Source: Acetatifactor sp. (GTDB taxonomy: Bacteria; Bacillota; Clostridia; Lachnospirales; Lachnospiraceae). Taken from it: DNA of 64,000 nucleotides. The stretch lies in the NCBI GenBank assembly GCA_024693365.1, contig JAILLF010000007.1, positions 1 to 64,000 of the forward strand. Reading direction: 5' to 3'. Each line of letters starts with the position of its first letter. Position 1 is the stretch's first letter. The position numbers and the translations under genes were made by a program. The notes under the pieces were generated by a model that saw only the letters and a program-made list of their open reading frames with translations, was not told where the DNA came from and did no database searches. Below are positions 17,699 through 25,816 of the stretch, piece after piece.

Positions 17699-18085
17699 AT
17701 GAAAAGAGACAATCTTTTGTTCGGCATGCTTCGTTTTTTGATCCTTGCCGGCATGGTCGCCGTGGCGCTCTTGTTTATTAATAAATATGCACCCAAGTTT
17801 AATGAATATGGCTTGCGCGTGTTTAAGGAGCAACCGGTCACGAATCCTGAAACGGGAGAGGGAAAGAGCATCACCATCACCATTGGCGAAGAAGTATCCC
17901 CTCGCAGCCTTGGGGAGCTTTTGGAGGCGAAGGGGCTGATCCGGGACAAATGGCTGTTTGTCCTCCAGTATTATTGTTCGGAATACCGGAAGGAAATAAA
18001 GGCCGGTACTTACGTGCTCCGTTCCACCATGACGGCGGAGGACATGTTTGCGGTCATGGCCGGTCATGAGGAGGGAGACGAATGA
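17699..18085 (+). CDS. Short MltG/YceG-like membrane protein lacking the catalytic domain
   Basis: The product is 128 residues: one N-terminal membrane segment (LILAGMVAVALLFINK) and then a LysM-like region (ITITIGEEVSPRSLGELLEAKGLI ... IKAGTYVLRSTMTAEDM), resembling the N-terminal part of endolytic transglycosylase MltG. MltG proper is over 330 residues and carries a catalytic Glu domain, which is missing here. The downstream gene starts four bases inside the end of this one, so it is not a recent truncation by frameshift. It may be a peptidoglycan-binding accessory. RBS AAGGAG. Confidence 0.7.
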   Translation: MKRDNLLFGMLRFLILAGMVAVALLFINKYAPKFNEYGLRVFKEQPVTNPETGEGKSITITIGEEVSPRSLGELLEAKGLIRDKWLFVLQYYCSEYRKEIKAGTYVLRSTMTAEDMFAVMAGHEEGDE

Positions 18086-18726
18086 TCATCGATCCCAGAA
18101 TGGCAACGTTTATAGATTCCATGGATCCGGGAAATCCTTCCTTCCTCAATGAGTTGGAAAAAGAGGCGATCGCAGGGGACATACCCATTATCAGAAAACC
18201 CTTGCAGAGCTTTTTCAGATTTTTGCTGAGATACGTAAAGCCGAAGAGCATCCTGGAAGTCGGGACGGCCATCGGCTTTTCTGCAATTTTAATGAGTGAA
18301 TACGCACCGGCGGACTGCAAGATCACGACCATCGAGAAATATGAAAAACGGATCCCCGTAGCGAAGGAAAATTTCCGCAAATTCGGGAAGGAAGGGCAGA
18401 TCACCCTTCTGGAGGGCGATGCGGCGGAAATCCTAAAGGACCTTGAGGGGCCCTATGACCTGATCTTTATGGACGCGGCAAAGGGACAGTACCTGGCCTT
18501 TCTGCCGGACGTTCTGCGGCTTCTGGCACCGGGAGGGCTGCTCCTTTCCGATAACGTGCTGCAGGACGGTGACGTCATAGAGTCCCGCTTTGCACTGGAG
18601 CGCCGTAAGCGCACGACCCACGCGAGAATGCGGGAGTATCTTTATGAACTCAAACACGCGCCGGGACTGGAGACCGTGATCCTGCCCGTGGGCGACGGCA
18701 TCACCCTGACAACCAAGCTTGACTAA
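18082..18726 (+). CDS. trmR: tRNA 5-hydroxyuridine methyltransferase TrmR (YrrM-type O-methyltransferase)
   Basis: This 214-residue class I O-methyltransferase has SILEVGTAIGFSAILMSEY (AdoMet motif I), ITTIEKYEKR (motif II acidic end), YDLIFMDAAKGQY and LLSDNVLQDG. In Bacillus subtilis this protein, YrrM/TrmR, methylates ho5U34 of tRNA to mo5U34. The link is supported by the U32-family TrhP-like gene 400 bases downstream, which would make the ho5U substrate. ATGA overlap with the MltG-like gene indicates translational coupling. Confidence 0.87.
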   Translation: MIIDPRMATFIDSMDPGNPSFLNELEKEAIAGDIPIIRKPLQSFFRFLLRYVKPKSILEVGTAIGFSAILMSEYAPADCKITTIEKYEKRIPVAKENFRKFGKEGQITLLEGDAAEILKDLEGPYDLIFMDAAKGQYLAFLPDVLRLLAPGGLLLSDNVLQDGDVIESRFALERRKRTTHARMREYLYELKHAPGLETVILPVGDGITLTTKLD

Positions 18727-18769
18727 AGTCCAAGAGACTTTATCATAAACAAAAGGAGGAACCTTAAAC

Positions 18770-19099
18770 ATGAATACGAAAGAAATTATTGGTGGCATTG
18801 CTTCTGAATACGATGATTGGATCCTTTGGATCGAAAAGGCGGAGGTCGGAGCCAACGCCGCGCAGATCGTGGATGAGAGAGAGTACGTGCCTTGCACGGT
18901 TACGAAGATCATTGCTCTCAGTGGTTATGCGGATGAAGATGAATATAGCGAGGCATGCGACGAACTTATTGGCGACAGTACTGCAACGTGTACGGGTGAG
19001 ATCGTTACGTTTGACGACACCTTCTACGTAGAGATCGATGCTTGCGGTGATACGGAAGAATATGACAGCATCGATTTCAACGACGTTGATTTTTGCTGA
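18770..19099 (+). CDS. Small acidic protein of unknown function
   Basis: This protein of 109 residues is strongly acidic (many Asp/Glu, few basic residues) and contains four cysteines, one at the extreme C-terminus (DFNDVDFC). It has no signal peptide or membrane helix and was not recognised. AAAGGAGG precedes the ATG, so it looks well translated. It is placed between trmR and the U32 gene, within a likely wobble-modification operon. Confidence 0.7.
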   Translation: MNTKEIIGGIASEYDDWILWIEKAEVGANAAQIVDEREYVPCTVTKIIALSGYADEDEYSEACDELIGDSTATCTGEIVTFDDTFYVEIDACGDTEEYDSIDFNDVDFC

Positions 19100-19148
19100 C
19101 GCCTGGCAGGGAGAACCTGATTAACTTCGGAGAGAAGAAGGATTACGG

Positions 19149-20807
19149 ATGATAGTGAGAAATGGGAAAAAACCAGAATTGCTGATACCGGCGAGCAGTC
19201 TTGAAGTGTTAAAGACGGCCGTACTGTACGGGGCGGACGCGGTCTACGTCGGAGGGGAGGTTTTCAGCCTCCGGGCGAAGGCGAAGAACTTTTCCATGGA
19301 AGACATGGCGGAGGGAATCGCGTTCGCGCATGAGCATGGCGTGAAGGTCTACGTGACGGCAAACGTTTTGGCGCACAACGAGGACTTGGAGGAAGCACGG
19401 GAATATTTTGCAGCACTGCGAGATTTGAGGTATACTCCGAAAGATTCGGCAGCCGAAGGCCATGAGGCAGACGCAGAAGACACGGCGGCTGAAGGCCATG
19501 AGGCAGACGCAGAAGACACGGCAGCCGAAGGTCATGAGGCAGACGCAGAAGACACGGCGGCTGAAGGCCATGAGGCAGACGCAGAAGACACGGCAGCTGA
19601 AATCCAAGTGGCAGAAGTTGCGACACAGCCGGATGCCTTGATCATTTCGGATCCCGGCATGTTTATGATCGCGCGGGAGGTTTGGCCGGAGTGTGAGATC
19701 CACGTGTCGACGCAGGCCAACAACACAAATTACGAGACCTATCTTTTCTGGTGGAAGCTGGGCGCAAAGCGCGTGGTGAGCGCGAGGGAGCTCTCGCTCC
19801 GGGAGATCCGCGAGATCCGCGACCGCATTCCGGAGGAGATGGAGATCGAGAGCTTTATTCACGGTTCCATGTGCATTTCCTATTCCGGAAGATGCCTTCT
19901 TAGCAATTATTTCACGGGAAGGGATGCCAACCAGGGAAACTGCACCCATCCCTGCCGCTGGAAATATGCAGTGATGGAGGAGAGCAGGCCAGGAGAATAT
20001 CTTCCCGTGTTTGAAAACGAGCGGGGCACTTTCCTCTTCAATTCCAAGGATCTTTGCATGATCGAGCACGTGCCGGAGATGATCGCGGCCGGGATCGACA
20101 GCTTTAAGATCGAGGGACGCATGAAGACGGCGCTTTACGTGGCCTCCGTGACAAGAACCTATCGCAAGGCCATTGACGACTATTTCCTTGGCGAAGAGGT
20201 TTATCAAAAGAATATGGACTGGTATCGCGCGGAGATCGCGAAATGTACCTATCGCCAGTATTCCACGGGCTTTTACTTTGGCAAGCCCAGTGAGGAAAAT
20301 CAGATTTATGACAACAGTACCTACGTCAGCGATTCCATCTACCTTGGGATCGTGGAAGGGGCAATGCTGATTCTGAGCGACTTGACGGATGATTATGAAA
20401 AGGGAGAGAACCTCCCCTGGATCCAGGCACAGATGAAAGAAGAGAAGCTGACGTGGATGGGGGCGCCGACGGAGGATGCAGTTGACGACGATACAATGTC
20501 TGAAGAAGCGATGGACGCAGGCGCGTCAGACGAAAATGGCTCCAATGAGCAGCGCCTCATGGGATTTTTGGAGTTGATTCAGATCACCCAGCGCAACAAG
20601 TTCTGCGTGGGTGACCGCGTAGAGATCATGAAGCGCGACGGGTGGGACCTTTCCGTGTTGGTCGGCGCCATCTACAATGAGGATTTGGAGCCCATGGAAA
20701 GCGCACCTCATGCAAAGCAAAAGATTTGGGTATGGTTGTTGGATGACGTTTCCTTCCAGCGGGTGGACGTGGAAGAGGGCGACGTGCTTCGGCAGGACGC
20801 CAACTAG
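19149..20807 (+). CDS. U32-family protein, TrhP-like tRNA hydroxylation enzyme, with repeat insertion
   Basis: This is a U32 'peptidase' family protein of 552 residues. Members called TrhP are needed for 5-hydroxyuridine at tRNA position 34. PELLIPASSLEVLKTAVLYG, MCISYSGRCLLSNYFTGRDA and GNCTHPCRW give the conserved cysteines thought to hold an Fe-S cluster; DSFKIEGRMKT is also typical. Residues 101-148 are four perfect 12-residue repeats (AAEGHEADAEDT), absent from the family, and a second acidic insertion lies near 437-460. It starts 50 bases after the small acidic gene and probably belongs to the trmR transcript. Confidence 0.88.
   Translation: MIVRNGKKPELLIPASSLEVLKTAVLYGADAVYVGGEVFSLRAKAKNFSMEDMAEGIAFAHEHGVKVYVTANVLAHNEDLEEAREYFAALRDLRYTPKDSAAEGHEADAEDTAAEGHEADAEDTAAEGHEADAEDTAAEGHEADAEDTAAEIQVAEVATQPDALIISDPGMFMIAREVWPECEIHVSTQANNTNYETYLFWWKLGAKRVVSARELSLREIREIRDRIPEEMEIESFIHGSMCISYSGRCLLSNYFTGRDANQGNCTHPCRWKYAVMEESRPGEYLPVFENERGTFLFNSKDLCMIEHVPEMIAAGIDSFKIEGRMKTALYVASVTRTYRKAIDDYFLGEEVYQKNMDWYRAEIAKCTYRQYSTGFYFGKPSEENQIYDNSTYVSDSIYLGIVEGAMLILSDLTDDYEKGENLPWIQAQMKEEKLTWMGAPTEDAVDDDTMSEEAMDAGASDENGSNEQRLMGFLELIQITQRNKFCVGDRVEIMKRDGWDLSVLVGAIYNEDLEPMESAPHAKQKIWVWLLDDVSFQRVDVEEGDVLRQDAN
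19449..19592 (+). repeat. Four 36-base tandem repeats inside the U32 gene
   Basis: The units start at 19449, 19485, 19521 and 19557. They are nearly identical at DNA level (GCAGCC/GCGGCT alternate at the start, with a single C/T change in one unit), which suggests recent duplication by slippage. The unit length keeps the reading frame. Confidence 0.92.
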
Positions 20808-20890
20808 TACCTAAAAGGCCGGCAAACGTAAGATAACCGAGAACGGGTAGCTATGCCTGGGCCGGAAGAAATAAAAGGAAAACTTAACTT

Positions 20891-22129
20891 ATGAACCGTG
20901 AGAATGGCAGGGACAACAGCATAACGTTTCGGTGGTTTGCGCACGCGATCGTTGCGGTCTATGGCGCGGCATGCCTTTGGCTGTATTATCATCAGTCCAT
21001 CGCGGATCTGACGGTGGAGGGAAGCATCCCTTATCAGTCGGACCTCCCGCTCCATATCAGCATGGTGCTGCAGGATCACTGGTATTACAGCTTTACGGCG
21101 TATGCCTACCAGATCTTAATCTGGATCTGCGGCGGAAGCACTGTCGGCATTGCGCTCTTTTTGGCGGTGGTCAGCACCCTGACCGTCTACGCGACGGAGA
21201 ATCTGGTCTGCCTTTTTTCCGGGAAGGGAAAATCTTCGGGAAGGATTGGTGAAACGTCGCCCCTTTCGGAAATGGCGCCAGCGCAGGAGCCCAAGACTTG
21301 GAAAACCCTTGGACTGGCGCTCAGCCTGAATCTGGTGATGCCCGCCTATCTTTCGTTTGTTGGGGAATTCCGCTACGTCAGCTACCAGTCGCCCAACGTG
21401 TGGCACAATTCGACGTACCTTTGCATGAAGCTCGTGGCAGTGATCACGATCTGGTATTATTTCAAGCTGGCTGATCACTATGATAAAGGCCTTTCCGTTA
21501 GGGAATGGGTCACGTTCATGCTCCTTAACGTCCTTTGTACCGGCATTAAGCCGAGTTTTCTTGTGGCATTTTCGCCCATCATGGGCATCTTTTTGCTGGT
21601 GGATCTTTTCCGCAAGGTTCCCTTTGGAAAAATCTTGATCTTTGGCTCGGCGCTGCTTCCCAGCGGTCTGGTGATCCTGTGGCAGAATGCCGTGCTCTTT
21701 GGGGAGGATACGGGAAACGGCATTGGTTTCCAGCCATGGTATTCCTTCTCCTTGCATGCGGCGATCCCCAAGCTCGCCGTACTCTGCTCCGCGCTGTTTT
21801 GCATCTTGGTGGTGGCGGCGACAATCCTGCAGGATTGGAAGGAGCGACAGTACCAGTTCATTCTCGGCATGACGGCGCTGGGATTTCTGGAAGCCCTTTG
21901 CCTCGTGGAGAACGGCAGCAGGTCCGTGGACGGCAATTTCCTTTGGGGCTACGGCTTTTGCCTTTTTTTGCTCTTTGCGCTGTGCAGCGTGAAATGCATG
22001 CAAATGAAGCAGACGAAGGGATGGCTTTGGGTAAAGGTGGCCTGCGTCTGCGTTTATGGCTGGCATCTTTGGTGCGGATTCTATTTCTTTGTGCGCCTGG
22101 TGGCGGGCGAAGGATTTTTCATGCGATGA
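20891..22129 (+). CDS. Polytopic membrane protein of unknown function
   Basis: This 412-residue hydrophobic protein has roughly eight to ten predicted membrane helices and a short polar loop at about 105-130. A loop SDLPLHISMVLQDHWYY after the first helix places acidic and histidine residues outside the membrane, somewhat as in GT-C glycosyltransferases, but no signature is convincing and the fold is not claimed. It stands between the U32 gene and glutamine synthetase, with AAAAGG before the ATG. Confidence 0.7.
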   Translation: MNRENGRDNSITFRWFAHAIVAVYGAACLWLYYHQSIADLTVEGSIPYQSDLPLHISMVLQDHWYYSFTAYAYQILIWICGGSTVGIALFLAVVSTLTVYATENLVCLFSGKGKSSGRIGETSPLSEMAPAQEPKTWKTLGLALSLNLVMPAYLSFVGEFRYVSYQSPNVWHNSTYLCMKLVAVITIWYYFKLADHYDKGLSVREWVTFMLLNVLCTGIKPSFLVAFSPIMGIFLLVDLFRKVPFGKILIFGSALLPSGLVILWQNAVLFGEDTGNGIGFQPWYSFSLHAAIPKLAVLCSALFCILVVAATILQDWKERQYQFILGMTALGFLEALCLVENGSRSVDGNFLWGYGFCLFLLFALCSVKCMQMKQTKGWLWVKVACVCVYGWHLWCGFYFFVRLVAGEGFFMR

Positions 22130-22183
22130 CAAGAGAGTTTTTCTGATTTAGAAGCGGATTCCCTACGTGCAGAAAAAATTGGA

Positions 22184-22212
22184 TTGACCAAATGATAAAA
22201 CAAGTATAAAAT
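22184..22212 (+). promoter_or_regulatory. Sigma-A promoter for glutamine synthetase III
   Basis: TTGACC (22184-22189), 17-base spacer, TAAAAT (22207-22212), about 40 bases before the coding start. No obvious GlnR-type palindrome was seen. Confidence 0.75.
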
Positions 22213-22252
22213 AATCGCATGTTGATTAAGGTTTTTGAAAGGAATGATGGGA

Positions 22253-24367
22253 ATGAGCGAGATTTTGAAAGTCGACGAGATCTTTGGCAGTAAAGTCTTT
22301 ACCCTGACCAAGATGAGAGAGCGGCTTCCTAAGAACGTGTACAAGGAAGTGCGCAGAGTTATGGAGCAGGGCGGCGAGTTGTCGCTTACAACGGCTGACG
22401 TCGTGGCAAAGGCCATGAAGGATTGGGCCGTAGAGAATGGCGCAACCCATTACACACACTGGTTCCAGCCACTCACCGGCATCACGGCGGAAAAGCATGA
22501 CGCATTTGTGACCCATCCCGACGCGGATGGAAAAATGCTTCTGGAGTTTTCCGGAAAAGAGCTGATCAAGGGCGAACCGGATGCATCCTCCTTCCCCTCC
22601 GGCGGACTTCGTTCCACGTTCGAGGCGAGAGGCTACACCACTTGGGACATCACGTCCCCTGCATTCTTAAAGGACAGTGCGGCCGGCATCATCCTTTGCA
22701 TTCCCACGGCTTTCTGCTCCTATAAGGGAGAGGCGCTGGACAAGAAGACGCCGCTTCTGCGTTCCATGGAAGCGATCAGCCAGCAGGCCATCAGAATCGT
22801 AAGACTCTTTGGAAATACCGAAGCCACCAAGGTTACGCCCAGCGTGGGGCCTGAGCAGGAATACTTCCTGGTGGATCATGAAAAATATTTGCAGCGCGAA
22901 GACCTGATCTTTGCAGGCCGCACGCTTTTTGGTGCACCCGCACCCAAAGGCCAGGAGCTTGAGGATCATTACTTTGGAACGATCCGTGAGCGCATCGGCG
23001 CCTTTATGAAGGACCTCAACGTTGAGCTCTGGAAGCTTGGCGTTACAGCAAAGACGCAGCACAATGAGGTTGCTCCTGCCCAGCATGAGCTTGCACCCAT
23101 TTATGAGACTGCAAACATTGCCGTGGATCACAACCAGATCATCATGGAGACCATGAAGAAGGTTGCCGTTCGTCACGGTTTGAACTGCCTGCTTCACGAG
23201 AAGCCTTTCGCGGGAGTGAATGGTTCCGGTAAGCACAACAACTGGTCCCTGACCACCGATAACGGCGTGAACATGCTGGATCCCGGGGATACCCCGAATG
23301 AGAACATCCAGTTCCTGTTGGTACTCGCCTGCATCATGAAGGCCGTTGACACGCATGCGGACCTGCTCCGCCAGAGCGCGGCAGACGTGGGAAATGATCA
23401 CAGACTTGGTGCCAACGAGGCGCCGCCCGCCATCATTTCCATGTTCCTTGGCGAACAGCTTGAGGACGTGGTACAGCAGCTTGTGGAGACCGGCGTTGCC
23501 GCAAGGGCGCTGCAGGGCGGTAAGCTGGAGACCGGCGTTTCAACGCTTCCCAACATGGATCGCGATGCGACCGACCGAAACCGTACCTCACCCTTTGCAT
23601 TTACCGGTAATAAATTTGAATTCCGCAGCGTGGGAAGCTCTGATTCCGTTGCGGATGCCAACGTGGTGCTGAATGCCATCGTTGCGGAAGCCTTCTGCGA
23701 CGCGGCCGACCGCCTGGAAAAGGCGGAGGACTTTGACATTGCCGTTCATGACCTCATCAAGGAGTACATGACCGAGCATCAGCGCATCATCTTCAACGGT
23801 GACGGCTATTCCGAAGCATGGGTGAAGGAGGCAGAAAGACGCGGCCTTCCCAACATCAGGTCCATGGTAGAGGCTTCCTGTGCGCTGACCACGGAGAAGT
23901 CCATCGCCCTGTTTGAGAAGTTTGGAATCTTTAACCGCACGGAGCTGGAATCCCGCGAGGAGATTCTGTATGAAACCTATACGAAGACCATCAACATTGA
24001 GGCCCTGACCATGATCGACATGGCGAAGAAGCAGATTCTGCCCGCCGTGAACGGCTACGTAAAGAAGCTCGCTGATGCCGTGACAAGCGTGAAGGCAGCA
24101 GGCGTGACCGACGCGACCGTTCAGATCGAGATGCTGAAGGAGGTTTCTGATCTTCTTGCCGAAGCAAGGGAAGCTGAGCGCACGCTCGAGAAAAAGGTGG
24201 CAGAGGCAGCGAACATTGCAAACGAGAAGGAAAAAGCCTTCTACTACAAGGATCAAGTGTTTGTTGCCATGGCAGCCCTTCGCGCTCCCGTGGACGCACT
24301 CGAGATGCTTGTCGACAAGTCCGTATGGCCCATGCCTACTTACGGCGACCTGATCTTCGAGGTATAG
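22253..24367 (+). CDS. glnN: Glutamine synthetase type III
   Basis: The enzyme makes glutamine from glutamate, ammonia and ATP. The 704-residue length is typical of the GSIII class and far above GSI (about 450). Class features are visible: FPSGGLRSTFEARGYT near the N-terminus, PSVGPEQEYFLVD, the ammonia/glutamate site AKTQHNEVAPAQHELAP, EKPFAGVNGSGKHNNWS and FRSVGSSDS near the C-terminal core. The ATG at 22253 has AAAGGA 9 bases upstream; in-frame ATGs at 22244 and 22247 are alternatives. It is likely monocistronic with its own promoter. Confidence 0.96.
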   Translation: MSEILKVDEIFGSKVFTLTKMRERLPKNVYKEVRRVMEQGGELSLTTADVVAKAMKDWAVENGATHYTHWFQPLTGITAEKHDAFVTHPDADGKMLLEFSGKELIKGEPDASSFPSGGLRSTFEARGYTTWDITSPAFLKDSAAGIILCIPTAFCSYKGEALDKKTPLLRSMEAISQQAIRIVRLFGNTEATKVTPSVGPEQEYFLVDHEKYLQREDLIFAGRTLFGAPAPKGQELEDHYFGTIRERIGAFMKDLNVELWKLGVTAKTQHNEVAPAQHELAPIYETANIAVDHNQIIMETMKKVAVRHGLNCLLHEKPFAGVNGSGKHNNWSLTTDNGVNMLDPGDTPNENIQFLLVLACIMKAVDTHADLLRQSAADVGNDHRLGANEAPPAIISMFLGEQLEDVVQQLVETGVAARALQGGKLETGVSTLPNMDRDATDRNRTSPFAFTGNKFEFRSVGSSDSVADANVVLNAIVAEAFCDAADRLEKAEDFDIAVHDLIKEYMTEHQRIIFNGDGYSEAWVKEAERRGLPNIRSMVEASCALTTEKSIALFEKFGIFNRTELESREEILYETYTKTINIEALTMIDMAKKQILPAVNGYVKKLADAVTSVKAAGVTDATVQIEMLKEVSDLLAEAREAERTLEKKVAEAANIANEKEKAFYYKDQVFVAMAALRAPVDALEMLVDKSVWPMPTYGDLIFEV

Positions 24368-24401
24368 TCATCGCCTGGTAAAAAATCTTTTAAATTAGGA
24401 C

Positions 24402-24430
24402 TTGCATTTTCAAAACAACTAGTGTATAAT
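24402..24430 (+). promoter_or_regulatory. Sigma-A promoter for tRNA-Gln
   Basis: TTGCAT (24402-24407), 17-base spacer, TATAAT (24425-24430). The palindrome described next begins directly after the -10 box. Confidence 0.8.
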
Positions 24431-24464
24431 TCATCAAGTAGCCGTTCGAACGACTACTTGATGA
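24431..24464 (+). repeat. 34-base near-perfect palindrome between -10 box and tRNA-Gln
   Basis: TCATCAAGTAG (24431-24441) is the exact inverse of CTACTTGATGA (24454-24464), and the centre CGTTCGAACG (24443-24452) is itself palindromic. Only the two bases C24442 and A24453 break the symmetry. It spans the expected transcription start and ends 8 bases before the mature tRNA. It may be an operator or a leader hairpin for tRNA 5' processing. Confidence 0.85.
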
Positions 24465-24472
24465 ATACCTAT

Positions 24473-24544
24473 AGCGCTATCGCCAAACGGTAAGGCAACG
24501 GACTCTGACTCCGTCATTTCAAGGTTCGAATCCTTGTAGCGCTG
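24473..24544 (+). tRNA. tRNA-Gln, anticodon CTG
   Basis: The gene folds as a normal 72-base tRNA: acceptor AGCGCTA/TAGCGCT, T-arm GGTTCGAATCC, D-arm containing AACGGTAAGGC, and anticodon loop CTCTGAC with anticodon CTG. The discriminator is G. The 3' CCA is not encoded (CTT follows), so CCA-adding enzyme is required. Confidence 0.95.
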
Positions 24545-24658
24545 CTTGAGGAACTGAGAAATCAGTTCCTTTTCTATTACGTCTTTTCTTCACAGGTTTT
24601 TCTACCGCTTTTCATTTTTTTTATGGTTGTTTTACTGATATACGGTTTTTGTACACTG

Positions 24659-24687
24659 TTGACACCATATATGACATCGCATATAAT
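24659..24687 (+). promoter_or_regulatory. Consensus sigma-A promoter for hicAB
   Basis: Perfect TTGACA (24659-24664) and TATAAT (24682-24687) with an ideal 17-base spacer, about 19 bases before the hicA start. A strong promoter suits an autorepressed toxin-antitoxin operon. Confidence 0.88.
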
Positions 24688-24705
24688 AAAAGAAAGGGAC
24701 TAAAA

Positions 24706-24969
24706 ATGTCTAAATGGGATAAACTGCTTACTAAAATCACTATGTTGTCGAAGGATCTTCGATTTGAAGAGCTATGCAAAGTCTTAGAAAGCTATGGTTA
24801 CGTTATGAACGCACCGAAAAGCGGCAGCAGTCATTACACGTTCAGGAAACCAGGGGGCCGACCAATAACCATTCCCAAACATGAACCTATTAAAAAGGTT
24901 TACGTTGAGATGGTTAAACGAATCGTGGAAGGAGAGTTGGAGCATGAAGAAAACAATAAAGGATTATGA
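24706..24969 (+). CDS. hicA: HicA-type mRNA interferase toxin
   Basis: The protein is about 87 residues with a double-stranded-RNA-binding-like fold. FEELCKVLESYGY is followed by SGSSHYTFRKPGGRPITIPKH, holding the catalytic His of HicA, and by KKVYVEMVKRIVE. HicA toxins cleave mRNA independently of ribosomes. The ATG at 24706 has GAAAGGGA upstream; an earlier in-frame ATG at 24649 lies before the promoter and is excluded. hicB overlaps the last 26 bases. Confidence 0.88.
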   Translation: MSKWDKLLTKITMLSKDLRFEELCKVLESYGYVMNAPKSGSSHYTFRKPGGRPITIPKHEPIKKVYVEMVKRIVEGELEHEENNKGL

Positions 24970-25330
24970 TAAATTAAACTATCGTATGGAAATCATGGAA
25001 GATATGGATGAAGGCGGGTTTATTGCTTCCTATCCGGAACTGCCAGGCTGTATTTCGTGTGGTGATACCATTGAAAGTGCAGTCAGAAACTTGATGGATG
25101 CAAAGAGAGCTTGGTTAGAAGCGGCGATTGAAGATGGGATCGAGATTCAAGAGCCAGAAAGCCTAAATGATTATTCAGGACAATTTAAGTTGAGAATGCC
25201 CCGGAGTCTTCACAGGGCACTCGCACGCCATTCCAAGGAAGAAGGTATTAGCATGAATCAATATTGCGTGTATCTTCTTTCAAAGAATGATGCTTTGTTT
25301 TTCAAAGACCATGTGGTGAAGACTTATTAA
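24944..25330 (+). CDS. hicB: HicB-type antitoxin with DNA-binding tail
   Basis: The 128-residue protein has an N-terminal degenerate RNase H-like HicB domain (EGGFIASYPELPGCISCGDT, then AVRNLMDAKRAWLEAA). Its C-terminal ribbon-helix-helix-like segment (LRMPRSLHRALARHSKEEG, SMNQYCVYLL) would bind the operon promoter. It neutralises HicA and represses transcription together with it. Start codon inside hicA; coupled translation is expected. Confidence 0.88.
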   Translation: MKKTIKDYDKLNYRMEIMEDMDEGGFIASYPELPGCISCGDTIESAVRNLMDAKRAWLEAAIEDGIEIQEPESLNDYSGQFKLRMPRSLHRALARHSKEEGISMNQYCVYLLSKNDALFFKDHVVKTY

Positions 25331-25359
25331 TTCCTTCTGTTGGCGGAAAACAGGAGAGG

Positions 25360-25809
25360 ATGGCATTAAACAAAGTGGGTAGCTTTATGGATTATAAGGA
25401 GTATATGACGGCACCGGAGGGATTGGAGTATGAGCGCGCGGATGCAGAGCAGCAGCGCGTTCTCCAGATGATCAATGAAAGGGATAAGGCAGCCAGGATC
25501 TTTGCCATGGGGATGGTAATTCTCCTTGGAATCGTGGCTGCCGTATCTCTTTTCCTGTTTATGGGACTGATTGCCGGGATTGCGGCATTTGCGTTCGCGG
25601 TAGTCCTGTTTGTCCTAGTCAGTTGGTATTTGGCAAAAGTATTTCCGCAAAAGTGCGTGCACTACGCTCTGATCCGCGCTACCAATCATATCCATAAGGA
25701 CGTAAAGGGCTTCTTTGTGCGGGCTATTTCGGACAAGCAAAAGGACTATATTTTTGTCACGGAACATGAATATAAGATCATGAAAATGAATGCGGACAAC
25801 CGCAGATAA
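25360..25809 (+). CDS. Small membrane protein of unknown function
   Basis: The 149-residue protein has two hydrophobic helices at about 48-95 (FAMGMVILLGIVAAVSLFLF and a second alanine/valine-rich one), flanked by charged cytoplasmic ends. No family recognised. The start is uncertain: the ATG at 25360 is almost on top of an AGGAG core, so an in-frame ATG at 25387 (MDYKEYM) may be used instead. It ends 7 bases before the convergent metG stop. It may be unrelated to hicAB. Confidence 0.65.
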   Translation: MALNKVGSFMDYKEYMTAPEGLEYERADAEQQRVLQMINERDKAARIFAMGMVILLGIVAAVSLFLFMGLIAGIAAFAFAVVLFVLVSWYLAKVFPQKCVHYALIRATNHIHKDVKGFFVRAISDKQKDYIFVTEHEYKIMKMNADNRR

Positions 25810-25816
25810 TCCATTC

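Noticed and set aside
19209..20207. 332-codon open frame on the minus strand
   Set aside because: Antisense to the U32 gene. It exists because the repeats and GC-rich codons lack stops in that frame; it has no ribosome-binding site and a cysteine-rich composition typical of shadow frames.
24431..24464. Palindrome as a rho-independent terminator for glutamine synthetase
   Set aside because: It has no T-tract and lies after, not before, a good promoter for the tRNA.
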